NCBI GenBank assembly: GCA_029216955.1
Contig: JANAVB010015600.1
Coordinates: 32,757,061-32,821,060, forward strand
DNA: 64,000 nt
Direction: 5' to 3'
Source: Iris pallida
Lineage: Eukaryota; Streptophyta; Magnoliopsida; Asparagales; Iridaceae
Position 1 is the first letter of the stretch; each line of letters opens with the position of its first letter. Below, piece by piece: positions 10,632-21,659 of the stretch. The notes under the pieces were generated by a model. The model was not told the DNA's origin and searched no databases. It saw nothing but the letters and a program-made list of their open reading frames with translations. The translations under genes were made by a program, and so were the position numbers.

Positions 10632-12072
10632 GAAGAAGACGACAAAAAAAAAATTTATGTTTTGGATTTTTGAGAGAAGATGGATCAAGCTTTGGAAGTA
10701 TAAAAGTAGCACTTACAGCATGTTGAGTTGCAATACACTTGCAGCAAGTGGTACTTTGAAAAATGTGTTTGGATATAGTACTTTTTGTCTCATGCAAGTG
10801 GAAGAAAAATGCGTTCTGTTATTTGGATGGTTGTTGAAAGTGAAAAAAATGAGTTTCGTTGTTTGGATAATTGTTGAAAGTGAAAAAAAAATTCTGCATA
10901 AACAAATAATAATATATTAAAGACAAATTAAACTAATTATTAATTACATTGATTATCATAATTAAACATTATCAAATTGTAATTATATTTTTATTCAAAT
11001 ATTCTTTTAAATCCATTTAAAACACATTACCATAATAAAATATATCATAATTATATAAATTGTCATAATCCATAACCATAAATAAATATATTATAATTAT
11101 ATTAATTACCAAAACTATTAATTTTGAATAATGTTGTTTATTTTTTCATAGTTACATATTATACCCAATTCTCCCATCCTAATTACATAATAAAAATCAC
11201 ATCTCACCAACACCATCTCTCTCTCTCTCAACACTCTCTTTGTTTCTTGTGCTCTCTCCCAAACATACTCTCAACTCCCCATCACCTAACCACAAACGGC
11301 GGGCCCTTCGCCATCGTCACCCCACAAACGGCCGGTCCTTCATGTTCCTCCAGTGCCACTGTCACCTCACCACACACTCTTAGATCTGGGAGGTGCCACC
11401 GTCAGATCTGGCTACCATAGACACAACATTCTCATTCCTGGAGACGACAACGCCGCTCCACTTCGTTCATCTTCCTTCGGTGCTGGTTAAATCTGGAGTC
11501 GTCAGATCTGGCCACCGTCTGCACAGAGTCTCTCTCTATCTATCTTTCTTCACTTTCAGAAATCCAGTTGTAATGCAGTTGCGGCTGTTTTAGGGTGGAG
11601 GTGAAAATGGAAAAAAAAAGGAGGGAACAAGACCATGTTTGTTGTCAAAAAATTTGCAATTTTTTCTCAGTTGCTATTCCTAACCAAACATTAAAACTTC
11701 TTCTTTCAAGGTGCACTTGCAGCAGAAAGTGGCAGTTGCTGCACACTTGCGACAAACCAAACAGACCCGTGGAGCATATGGCACTCAAAAGCATTCAGTT
11801 GGGCTTGCTAAGGTGTGACCTTCTCGATACTCTTAATTGTTGAGCTAAATCTTTTTAGCTCTCGGGGGGCGCTAGTGTTCTTCGGAAGGAACGAATTTGC
11901 CTATTGGTTGCTGATTGGCATGCCTGGCGTGAAAGAAACCACAAAAAAAATTTAAAGACTGGTCACGATGTTGAGTTGTGAGCACATTACTCTATTTTGC
12001 ATGTCACATTTTCTTTTTTCTTTTTGGGGTATATTACAGTATATAGTTTCATGCATAATAAAGTTACCTTTT

Positions 12073-12073
<1 letters not shown>
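10632..12073. other. AT-rich intergenic DNA with no gene seen
   Basis: It is AT-rich around 10870-11150. A pyrimidine-rich stretch (11195-11360) and short frames of low-complexity Ser/Thr/Pro follow. The words CACTTGCAGCA(A/G)(A/C)(A/G)GTGG near 10728 and 11715, on the edges of the block, hint at a decayed MITE, but no clean TIR or TSD is found. Confidence 0.4.

Positions 12074-12152
<79 letters not shown>
12074..12152. repeat. (AT)n microsatellite, left half of a split tract
   Basis: About 79 bp of pure AT abuts the left end of the solo LTR. The tract resumes at 26366, directly after the right end of the LTR, so the LTR inserted inside an AT microsatellite. Confidence 0.95.
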
Positions 12153-12155
<3 letters not shown>

Positions 12156-12789
12156 CACTCCCGTTTTTCGTTCTACGTATTTTCAGTATACGTATACGGA
12201 ATCCTGACATGTATTTTTATTTTTCTGTCTGGTTAGCTAATTTTGGTTTAATCTTGTTTAGGTTCATCATGGCATGTAATGGTTTAGCTTGGTTCATTTT
12301 GGAGTAGGCTTGGTTTATTTTGGTTGGTTCATCATGGAGAAAACCCCCTGCCTACCACCATCCTCCTTTATAAACCCACCCAGTTTTTCTCTCACCTCAT
12401 TATTCTCCATAACTCCTCTTCCTTCTTCATTAAAACCCCTCCCCCTCTATAGGCAAGTGCAACTTGCTTCCACAAGAGAACTTATTTTTATTGTTCTATT
12501 AGCTTCTTCTCATGTTTCTAAGACACATTAGAACTTGTCTTTTTCCATTTTGAAGCTTTGATTTTTGTAGATCTAGAAATTAGTTATTTTTGATTTTTGG
12601 TGGTTTCGATCTATTAAACTTTCTTATTTTCAAGTTTTGATGGTTCCATATTATAGAAAATTTTGTTCTACCCCACTTTGACCTATGGAAGTCCCATTTT
12701 GGCTTAGAAATGAGAGTTCTATGAACCTTGGAAGTTCTTGGGTTCTTCTCAGCCATGGCTCTCAGCATTGGTGGAGAAGAAGGCCCTGT

Positions 12790-13190
12790 AGCAGCCGGCG
12801 CATCTCGTTGTTCGGTGCACTATTTAGTGCCCGACGCATCTCGTCGTCCTGCACACTTTATAGTGCCCGTGCAACTGGCCACCTGCGCGCTTCTTAGCGC
12901 CAGAACCAGTTGGGCGCAACTGGCCCACCTGCGCGCTTCTTAAGCGCCAGAACCAGTTGGGCTCATCTTGCCCCCGTGCATCTTGTCCCGACGCATCTTG
13001 CCCCCGGGTGCCCCGGCGCATCTTGCCCCCGGCACATCTTGCCCCGTGCAGTCCCTAGCCCGACGCAACTGGCCAACCTACGCGCTTCTTAGCGCCAGAA
13101 CCAGTTGGGTGCATCCTGGCCTGTGCCCCTGGCGTAGTCTGGCCAGTGGCCTGGCGCAACCTAGCCATGGTTTGGCATGTATGTGGCCTT
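12790..13190. repeat. GC-rich tandem repeats inside the solo LTR
   Basis: Variants of GCGCATCTTGCCCC and of GCGCGCTTCTTAGCGCCAGA recur, the latter near 12886, 12935 and 13081. The array occupies the same relative position (after CTATGGAAGTCC) as the 18-bp minisatellite in the LTRs of the element at 36094-46637. Confidence 0.75.
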
Positions 13191-14911
13191 CATATAGGCA
13201 CACGAAACCCCGTGGGCGCATAGCCTTGGAGTACACAATGATTTGGCATTTTTACATCGGTGGCCCGTTAGGGTGCACTCAGGATATGTCTTTCTGCTTA
13301 CATGATGATATGATCATAACCATGATATGTGAATATGAAATAATGATTGATATGTAATGAACCATGATGGCGGTCCGTCGTGACGCGCTCCTAACAAGTA
13401 ACAAGTACAAGTAACACAAGATGACCGTGGCCCGTTGTGGCGCACTCCAGACAAGAACATGACAAGTAACGTAACATGATGGTGACCCGTTGTGGTGCAC
13501 CCCTGACAAGTAATCTTGACAGATAACTCATGAACGCTGTTGCGACAGCTAGCTGGACATGACACTGTGGGTGATTGTATTGAATGTGCTTGTATAAGCT
13601 ACCAATAGAGTTTCGCATCATGTCTAGAACATGTGTCTCTGGTTACCATGGTCAGGGATCCATACTGAATCTGACTAGGTTAATGACTAGATTGATCAAG
13701 TAGTTCATATAGAGAGGTATTTCGGCTACAAGCAATCCCGTTATTTGGACGTCTTCCTGATGGAGTTGTAGCCTGCCGACGAGTAGGGCACATTTCCAGC
13801 TCACTGTTATGTGGGGCACTTCAAGCAAGCAACGATTACTAAGCACACTGTCATGTGTTGCACTCAAGTCACCTAACAAGTATTGATAACTCTTAACATG
13901 AACCTTGCGCCTGGATAACCTGGATAGTCTGCAGGACTTGTAGCTGTAGGAATTCTCATTGCATCTTGCTAGTAACTAGGCTTGTGATAATCCTAATTAG
14001 TTAAAGTATCAAACCGTACTCATTGATTGACCGTGAATGATTGATTGAAGTCCCATTTGTCTAGTCTTGTCTAGACCCAGTGCATGGCTATCTCAGGACA
14101 TGATTGTGAATACTTTACTTTACCGATAATTGGTTAGAGACTAAGTTCCGTTCAGGTGAAGGGTTACAACCCCGGTTCTTGTTTGGTTTACGGGTGTAAC
14201 TTGGTTATCGGAATAGTCCTTTAGCTCTCTTAATCGTTTATCATCCCATTTTATTCAACTGATGTCTATTGTTATTTCATCTATAACTTATGTACAAATG
14301 TGCTGGTTTTAGTTCTTAAGTGAATCCTCCTTTGTGGCACTTGCTCTTCCTGGAGTCTGACCCAGCTGGTTTTGTATGGCCAGATTTTGGAGCAGCTACC
14401 GAGGATCTCCCAGCCTTCCAGCTAGATGGTGACCACTAGAAGGAATCCTGGCAACGAGTGGATTTTATTTTACTCTTCCACTCTATTGTAAAAATATTCT
14501 TTTGAGGCGTTTAGCCGTCGAGCAAGTGTTAGCTCGTTTCCAACTTTACTTACTATCTACCTACGGGCTGTAACATGATTGACAAAACCCAGGGTTGATC
14601 ATGTATGACTAAAATTCTTGCTAGTCCTCACATTTTGTACGACTAGCTTCATGATCATCTGAATATGTAATGTATGGAACGCCTTACTTTGTATGTCTGA
14701 TGATCTACCATCTTGTTCTTACTACAACAAAAAGACCTATTAATGACGCTCGACAAGGAGTTTTAATGACGGTTGATACATAAGCGTTATCAAGTTAAAA
14801 AATACCTTTTTTCTATGACGGTTTGGGCTAATTCTAGACTTTTTATGACGTTTATAAAACAAAACGTCATTAATATTTTAGAGTGGTGGCAAACTTGTAA
14901 TTCCTTCACTG

Positions 14912-14919
14912 TATAAAAG
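14912..14919 (+). promoter_or_regulatory. TATA box of a captured promoter
   Basis: TATAAAAG lies about 190 bp inside the left end of the gene-capturing CACTA. It is followed by a pyrimidine-rich 5' leader and a probable 3' splice site (TTTCAG at about 15169-15174) leading to the H2A.Z fragment. It may have come with the H2A.Z gene and could drive chimeric transcripts. Confidence 0.45.
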
Positions 14920-15189
14920 TTTAGTGGGAGAGAAAATTCATTTCTCATCCATTTTCTAACCGAGCAGCATCTCTTCTCCTCAAATCTCTTCTCCCCCAAT
15001 TTTTCACTTTTTATTTTCCCTCCTCCTTTTCGGTTCGACTCCAATTTCTCTCCCAAACTCCAGATCTACGCAAATGTTCAATTTTTCTTCTAATTTCTCT
15101 TCGGTTAGGGCTTATATTTTGCTTATACTTCGTCGATTTCTAGGATTTCTGATGGATTTCTTCTTCGATTTCAGGAAGAAGCACTACCA

Positions 15190-15900
15190 AAATTTATCGA
15201 TTTAGCGACGGCCTCATCCGTCGCTAAGACGACGGTAAAAACTATTCGCGACCGATTGTCGACGGATATTGGCCAAAAATATCCGTCGGCAATCAGCTCG
15301 TCGCTAATAACCATCCGTCGCTAAGTTGTTGTCACATGACGGAATAGCGACGGATAGTCGACGTCACAATACGAAGCATTAGCGACGTATTTCCGACGGA
15401 CTGTCGTCCACTTCAGCTTTTAAGTACTGAACTGTGTAGACAATACCGACGTGCATTTCCGTCGCTAACCCGTCGCAAAAGCGTATCAGATCGTATCATT
15501 TCGTCGCTAATCCGTCGATACCGTCGATATCAAGTGACGGATTAGCGACGGTTTTCTGACGAAAAAGCCGTCGACCAGCTTCTGGAAATTCATGTCATTT
15601 CCAGCAACTTGGCGACGGATAAGTCGTCGCTACGCCGTCGCAATATATCGACCGCATAGCGACGGATTAACCGTCGACCTTGTTCTAGAAATTCTTGTTA
15701 TTTCTAGAATACGGGCGACGAATATGTCGTCACTAGTCCGTCGAACAATAAATCATGCCGACGGATTGTCCGTCGACCATCCGTCGCTACCTGGGAATAA
15801 TTTTCAAATATCCAGTTAGCGACGGCATAACCGTCGACAAGTAGTCGGAAACTGGAGACATCCGTCGCAAAACGGTCACAAGTCCGTCGCTAACTGAGAA
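15190..15900. repeat. left subterminal repeats of the hairpin CACTA
   Basis: CCGTCGCTAA, TAGCGACGGAT and CCGTCGAC motifs occur tens of times in both orientations. Larger repeats such as ATTTCTAGAA/TTTCCAG-linked units also occur. The same motif class returns at 22515-22850. Confidence 0.85.
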
Positions 15901-15939
15901 TATTTTGAAAAAAAAATTACTACTTTTTAGCTGTTCGTA

Positions 15940-16330
15940 AAAATTTGCATAAACCAAACCAATATATAATGCACACCAATTATCCAACAATCACATAGAC
16001 CAAATATATTATGCACACCAATTATCCAAGAATCACATAGACCAAAATATGCACATACGAATTTAATGCACACCAATTATCCAAGAATCATATAGACCAA
16101 ACCAAATTAATATAAAATAGACATCAGTTATCTGGAAGAGTAACCTAATATCCATCATTATAATCCGATCATTGCACAAATATTCCAAAATTTTCACAAA
16201 TATTCCAAAACACATAGGAAAGAGTTGGCCAGTTACAGTAACCTAATATCCAATCCTGACGACCGATCATAGCACAAATATTCTAAAATTTTTACAAATA
16301 TTCCAAAACACATAGAAAAATCGACTTTGG
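15940..16330. repeat. AT-rich tandem repeats
   Basis: A unit containing GCACACCAATTATCCAA and TCACATAGACCAAA occurs three times at 15968-16110 and again at 19650-19745. A second unit with CACAAATATTCCAAAA and AACCTAATATCCA is duplicated at 16139-16225 and 16236-16320. No gene is seen. Confidence 0.75.
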
Positions 16331-16364
16331 CCTCAATAAAGACCACAAGTCAGACGATGAATCC

Positions 16365-16676
16365 TCACAGCCAGGGATGATAGTTGCGTTGAGGCATGTA
16401 CCATTCTATCAGCCACTTTGCATACGAAGGCTCAATCTGGTTGAGGTCTTCTGTAGGGATAGGAGGGTCGGTCTCGATGCTACTACTCTCTGACGGTGGC
16501 TCCTCCTTAGCTTCAAGCTTGGGAGCAATCTCTTCCCTGATGGTCATCGGTTCTTCCTTGACAGTCACCGGCTCTTGTTTGACGACGGAGACTTCCTCCG
16601 TGTCGACCTCCAAGGGTTTCTTGCCTCGACCCCTTCCTCGACTAGCAGCACCACCTCGACGAGTCCTAGGAGCCAT
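16365..16676 (-). CDS. hypothetical basic-acidic protein fragment
   Basis: From ATG at 16676 the frame starts MAPRTRRGGAASRGRGRGKK and continues with Glu- and Val-rich sequence (VKQEPVTVKEEP), then PPIPTEDLNQIEPSYAKWL, about 103 residues. An RGG-like basic start followed by an acidic, Pro-containing stretch resembles the N-terminus of some plant RNA-binding proteins, but composition alone is not evidence of homology. It lies between subterminal repeats and palindrome I, so it may be another captured fragment or an element-specific frame. Function unknown. Confidence 0.35.
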   Translation of the reverse strand: MAPRTRRGGAASRGRGRGKKPLEVDTEEVSVVKQEPVTVKEEPMTIREEIAPKLEAKEEPPSESSSIETDPPIPTEDLNQIEPSYAKWLIEWYMPQRNYHPWL

Positions 16677-16914
16677 CTTTCTGACAACAGAAATTTTCAT
16701 ATAGGGTAAAGAAATTTACTCAAGTTATAAAAGTTGTGACGTTGGTTTTTTGCGTTCATCATCATTAGAGGGAGCAGCACTTGAAAAGTTGTGACGTTGG
16801 TAGCATGAGAGAGTAAAAATCTGTATCACAAGACTAACAGAATTATTATGTAATCATGTACTCACCAATAACCGGATGTAACTGGAGTCGTTGGTACTAT
16901 CGTGCAGTAATTTG

Positions 16915-17635
16915 TGGATCCACAGAGATGCTAGATGTACTTAGTATCTAGTGTATCAGATTAGTATCGGTCTATCGGTTTGGTATAGGACGTATCATAT
17001 TGGTATCGTCCTATATTCGATATGTACATGTATCGGCCGAATAGCTAGGATTCATATTGGTCTTATCGATTTGGTATCGGTCATATCCGATAGGTATCGG
17101 CCGTGTTGGATTAGTATAGACTATTTCGGATTAGTATCGTGGAAGGTTTAGTAACAACTGTACTTGGATTTCTCTCTTCTCGAGCTAGAATACCATTGCA
17201 AGAGAATCACCAGATCGTGATTGGCCAGTTACAGTAACATACATACTTCATTTTCTATCAGGTAAAGCGAGATTGAAAAGGAAGTATGTATGTTCTGTAA
17301 CTGGCCATCTACGCTCTCGTGACTCTCTTGCAATGGTAATCTAGCTCTAGAAGAGAGAAATCCAAGTACACTTGTTACTAAATCTTCAACGATACTAATC
17401 CAAAATAGTATATGATAATCCAACACGGCCGATACCTATCGGATATGACCGATACCAAATCGATAAGGCCAATATGACTTAATGGCTATACGGCCGATAC
17501 ATATCGGATAGGACGATACCAATTCGCTAAGGCCAATACCAACCGATACGGTCCATACCAAAATGATAGATCGATACTAATCCGACACGGTCAATACTTA
17601 TAAGTACCTACGGTCCAGAAGGTTGATCCGCTAGT
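16915..17635. repeat. palindrome I, arms about 340-360 bp
   Basis: The left arm (16915-17253) and right arm (17276-17635) are imperfect reverse complements with a spacer of about 20 bp. Paired words include GGCCGATACCTATCGGATAT, GAGAGAAATCCAAGTACA and CATACATACTTC/GAAGTATGTATG next to the loop. The arms are rich in GGTATCGG/CCGATACC. No gene is recognised in either strand. Confidence 0.88.
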
Positions 17636-17797
17636 ACATCCATGTACGAACAACGAAGTAACGATCGATTTCAATTTGGATGTAAAAATCTGTATCGTAA
17701 GACAAACTAAACATAATCAGTTCTATTTCACATGCTTAATTGTCAAGTATGGAAACGAATAGCTCAGAACACAACCAAAAATTCATTCTAGATGAAC

Positions 17798-18090
17798 TCA
17801 CATAATGTTTACAGTCTTGGTCTCAACTGTCTTCGATTCTATGATCCCATGTCTTAGGTTAAATAAATCACTAACCTCATCACGGTGAGTCTTGGTGTAG
17901 CACTCAAATGTGGGGCACCCATAAATTCGCCGAGGTTTTAAATCATCGATATTGAGTTTTAAACCCTCACATAGGCTTTCTGCTTCACTTCTAGGGTCGA
18001 GCAGCATCGTCTTGCAAGCTTCGGTCTCCAGATACTTAGTGTCAAGATTCTGGACGCTTTCGTAGAGCATATCAACGCATCCTAGCGTCA
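17798..18090 (-). pseudogene. DUF674 fragment, left arm of palindrome II
   Basis: The minus strand reads TLGCVDMLYESVQNLDTKYL, then a Cys-containing KTHR segment, closely matching the plus-strand copy that follows. After the KTHR segment the left copy jumps to DEVSDLFNLR and then HGIIESKTVETKTV, so it lacks the middle of the domain and has its end blocks in a different order. It lies head to head with 18104-18599. Confidence 0.75.
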
Positions 18091-18103
18091 ATTTACTCGG
18101 CAG

Positions 18104-18599
18104 GAAATTGACGCTAGGATGCGTTGACATGCTCTACGAAAGCGTCCAGAATCTTGACACTAAGTATCTGGAGACCGAAGCTTGCAAGAAGATGCTGCTC
18201 GACCCTAGAAGTGAAGCAGAAAGGCTACGTGAGGGTTTAAAACTCAATGTCGATGATTTAAAACCTCGACGAATTTACGGATGCCCCACATTTGAGTGCT
18301 ACACCAAGACTCACCGTCTGTATAGTTCGGTTATTGGCGTTCGATGTCCCTGTGGTAAGGCAATGGATGAGGATATTGCGTGGGAGGGGGTTGCAGATGG
18401 AGGCAACAAGGATGGCGTGTTTGAGAAAGGAGGGAAAAGATACATAATTACAGACGATTTGCATGTAAGGCCATTCTATTCCATGGAGTCTGCGTTGTCT
18501 ATTTTCCGAAAGCATGGGATCATAGAATCGAAGACAGTTGAGACCAAGACTGTAAACATTGGCCGCGATGAGGTTAGTGATTTATGTAACCAAATGTAG
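18104..18599 (+). pseudogene. captured DUF674 gene fragment, right arm of palindrome II
   Basis: The frame is open for about 160 residues and reads LTLGCVDMLYESVQNLDTKY, LLDPRSEAERLREGLKLN, CPCGKAMDEDIAWEG, GGKRYIITDDLHVRPF and HGIIESKTVETKTVN. These match the plant DUF674 family, a large set of proteins of unknown function with repeated Cys-containing blocks and the phrase K(Y/F)I(I/V).DDL.V.P. No ATG precedes the homology; the frame begins at a TTG just inside the palindrome centre, so the fragment lacks its natural start. It is a fragment (about one repeat) of a longer protein. Confidence 0.8.
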
Positions 18600-18728
18600 T
18601 AATCTTGTAATTTAAAGTTGGAAGAACATGCAAGTAGCCTTATATATAGTTGTTGCCTCACCAGTCGAATGACTTAATTGCCAAGTATCGGAACGAATGG
18701 CTCAGAACACAACCAAAGATTCATTCTA

Positions 18729-19427
18729 GCATACATTAGTGAGTTCATCTTGATTCTGTTACGTCCTTCAGATACTATATACGATAAGAAAATAGATGAT
18801 TCACACTAATGTATGCTAGAATAAATATTGGCTTGTGTTCTGAGCCATCCGTTCTGATTAAGCATCTTCCTTCTCCTCTCCTCCACCATGGCTCTGAACC
18901 AATCTGCTCCTCCCTACTTCACTTCTTTTTATTTGACTCTCTCAGCCACATATGACATCCAGCTCAAGTGTAGAGTCGGGAGAGAAGAAGTGGGCAGGAA
19001 GATGAGGGGGAAGCAGCACAGCCGGCGGCATGACCCGGAGGAAGTACATAGGTTTTCTTCAACAGCCGTAGGAGAACTATTTCTCCTACGGCTGTTGAAG
19101 AAAACCTCTGTACTTCCTCCGGGTCATGCTGCAGGCTGTGCTGCTTCTCCCTCATCTTCCTGCCCACTTCTTCTCCTCCGACTGTACACTTGAGCTGGAT
19201 GTCATATGTGGCTGAGAGAGTCAAATAAAAAGAAGGAAAGTAGGGAGGAGCAGATTGGTTCAGAGCCATGGTGGAGGAGAGGAGAAGGAAGATGCTTGAT
19301 CAGAACGGATGGCTCAGAACACAAGCCAAGATTCATTCTAGCATACATTAGTGTGAATCATCTATATTCTTATCGTATATAGTATCTGAAGGACGTAACA
19401 GAATCAAGATGAACTCACTAATGTAAT
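18729..19427. repeat. palindrome III, arms about 348 bp, 4-bp spacer
   Basis: Arms 18729-19076 and 19081-19427 are near-perfect reverse complements around the spacer CTAT. Both strands carry an ATG frame of 101 codons that starts MALNQSAPPYF (plus from 18888, minus from 19269) and crosses the centre, so the two strands encode nearly the same peptide. No homology is recognised for the peptide. Confidence 0.92.
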
Positions 19428-20060
19428 ACTAAGACATCATCTACTACTATATAAGATATAGTGATAGGTTGTCGTATCATCATTGCCGAAGGATGAGGGT
19501 CGGAGGACAGGCAACTTTATCTACGGCTACATAGTTTCTGTCTCGCCAGTCGAATGGCTGCAGGGACTATGTCCTGATCACCATGTCGTACCATAGACTA
19601 ATACAAATGGAGCTGAAAAAATATGCATAAACCAAACCAATATATAATGCACACCAATTATCCAAGAATTACATAGACCAAATATGCACATACGAATTTA
19701 ATCCACGCCAATTATCCAAGAATCATATAGACCAAACCAAATTAATATAAAATAGACATCAATTATCCTGAAGAACGTAACAGAATCAAGATGAACTCAC
19801 ATAATGTAATACTAAGACATCATCTACTACTATATAAGATATAGTGATAGGTTGTCGTATCATCATTGCCGAGGGATGAGGGTCGGAGGACAGGCAACTT
19901 TATCTACGGCTACATAGTTTCTGCCTCGCCAGTCGAATGGCTGCAGAGACTATGTCCTGATCACCATGTCGTACCGTAAATCAAATGCAAATGGAGCTGG
20001 AGCCAAAATACAGAAACCAAAATACAGAATCAAATCCCTGGGACGGATGGCTCAGAACAC
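19300..20060. repeat. dispersed repeat R between palindromes III and IV, two copies
   Basis: Repeat R consists of GGATGGCTCAGAACACA, TTCATTCTAGCATACATTAG, CAGAATCAAGATGAACTCAC, ACTAAGACATCATCTACTAC, ATCATCATTGCCGAGGGATG and CGCCAGTCGAATGGCTGCAG in that order. A full copy starts at 19309 and partial copies follow at 19785-20000 and 20040. Further copies are at 18690, 20695, 21050-21390 and 55183-55625. Confidence 0.85.
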
Positions 20061-20064
20061 AACC

Positions 20065-20698
20065 TACCGGAGAGGATACTCTGAGAGATCCATCTGAGTA
20101 GGATGTATACTCTGAGAGATCACCTTTACAAGAATGATATCAGTAGTGGGATTGAGTGCTGGAGGGGATATTATCAGAGTATACGTCCTACACAGATGGG
20201 TCTCTCACCGTTACTATTTTTTTCTGACAGCATGGTGGATGTGCTCCGTCAACAGAGTCTGGCTCCGAGCCAAAACTTTGCCCCGGAGCTCAAGTGGACA
20301 TCCTTCGTGTAGAGCTCGAGTGAGAGGTTCCTGACAACAAGGTGGTCTCCTTTGTCAAAATATCCGTGCTCGTCCCACAACCAATGTGGGATGAGCACGA
20401 ATACTTTGACAAATGAGACCACCATGCTGTCAGGAACCTCTCACTCGAGCTCTACACGAAGGATGTCTACTTGAGCTCCAGGGCAAAGTTTTGGTTCGGA
20501 GCAAGATTCTGTTGACGGAGCACATCCACCATGCTGTCAGAAAAAATTAGTAATGGTGGGAGACCAATCTGAGTAGGACGTATACTCTGATAATATCTCC
20601 TTCAGCACTCAATCTCACTACTGATATCATTCTTGTAATAGTGATCTCTCAGAGTATACGTCATACTGAGATGGATCTAATATTCTCTCTTGTTGGTT
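20065..20698. repeat. palindrome IV, arms about 310 bp, 5-bp spacer
   Basis: The centre CCCACA-ACCAA-TGTGGG lies at 20374-20390. Arms about 20065-20379 and 20385-20698 pair over most of their length, with paired words GTATACTCTGAGAGATC, CACATCCACCATGCTGTCAG and GAGCTCTACACGAAGGA. No gene is recognised. Confidence 0.9.
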
Positions 20699-20843
20699 GT
20701 TGTATCATCATTGCCGAGGGATGAGGGTCGGAGGACAGTACAAATAGTCTAATACAAAAACAACTCAATAAGTAGTCCAATACAAATAGTCTAATACAAA
20801 AATAACCCAATACAAATAGGCCAATACAAATAAGTACTAATAG

Positions 20844-21074
20844 CTAATGAGAACTACGCTGCTCACGCAAATGCTCAGTGATACGTTCACGCATCCACCT
20901 CGAAAAAGCAAGATTTTTGGCGCGAGGAGAGATGTCGTCCCTTGCAAAGATTGCATGAAGAGAACTCTCGGTCTCACTAGCTACCGGTGCTGGATGAATA
21001 GAACTCCCGGTCTCACTAGCCAAGATTCCTATGTGTTTTAAGTGTGAGAACGGATGGCTCAGAACACAACCCAA
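20844..21074 (-). CDS. short hypothetical frame
   Basis: A 76-codon frame contains SETGSSIHPAPVASETESSL and ends in a charged SRWMRERITEHLREQRSSH. The charged, helical end looks like a real protein C-terminus, but no family is recognised. It lies between palindrome IV and an R copy, so it may be a captured fragment. Confidence 0.25.
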   Translation of the reverse strand: MGCVLSHPFSHLKHIGILASETGSSIHPAPVASETESSLHAIFARDDISPRAKNLAFSRWMRERITEHLREQRSSH

Positions 21075-21390
21075 GATTCATTCCAGCATACATTAGTGTG
21101 AATCATCTATATTCTGTATACATATCGTGTAGTATATGTTAACCTTATCGTATCTAGTATCTGAAGGACGTACGTAACAGAATCAAGATGAACTCACTAA
21201 TGTAATACTAAGACATCATCTACTACTATATAAGATATAGTGATGGGTTGTCGCATCATCATTGCCGAGGGATGAGGGTCGTAGGACAGGCAACTTTATC
21301 TACGACAACATAGTTTCTGCCTCGTCAGTCGAATGGCTGCAGGGAATATCCGTCACCATGTCGTACCGTAGATTAATGCAATTAATGGAG
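21050..21390. repeat. dispersed repeat R, copy near the right side of the hairpin CACTA
   Basis: It carries the same ordered words as the copy at 19309, with an insertion containing GTATACATATCGTGTAGTAT. That insertion is also present in the copy at 55183-55625. Confidence 0.85.
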
Positions 21391-21659
21391 CTGGAAATAT
21401 CCGTCGTTAACCGGTAACTAGTCCGTCGCTAACTGAGATTGTCACATGCACATATGTATATCACAGCTAGATGTATAGATATATACATCTATACAGAAGC
21501 ACACAACTGATAGAACTCGCACTGTCCCTGAGACAGTGAACATATACACCATGAATCCAAACCCCATATATATTCACATTTACTAATCCAAACACCACCA
21601 AACTAATGAAACACCCAATATGGATAACACATTATTTAGCCAATATATAAACTCAGATG

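Larger units (their letters stand above)
17798..18599. repeat. palindrome II, inverted DUF674 duplication
   Basis: The centre lies at about 18097: TAGCGTCAATTT and AAATTGACGCTA flank a 10-bp spacer. Inner arms of about 210 bp pair at 17881-18090 and 18104-18320. Outer parts pair 17810-17880 with 18505-18585, leaving the 18320-18500 segment unpaired on the right. Confidence 0.88.

Noticed and set aside
10694..11780. Possible MITE with CACTTGCAGCA-type inverted ends
   Set aside because: The words at both edges are similar, but no continuous TIR or target duplication could be aligned.
12153..14719. Complete LTR retrotransposon starting at 12153
   Set aside because: No gag-pol follows; the LTR resumes after the nested CACTA and ends at 26365 back in the same AT tract.
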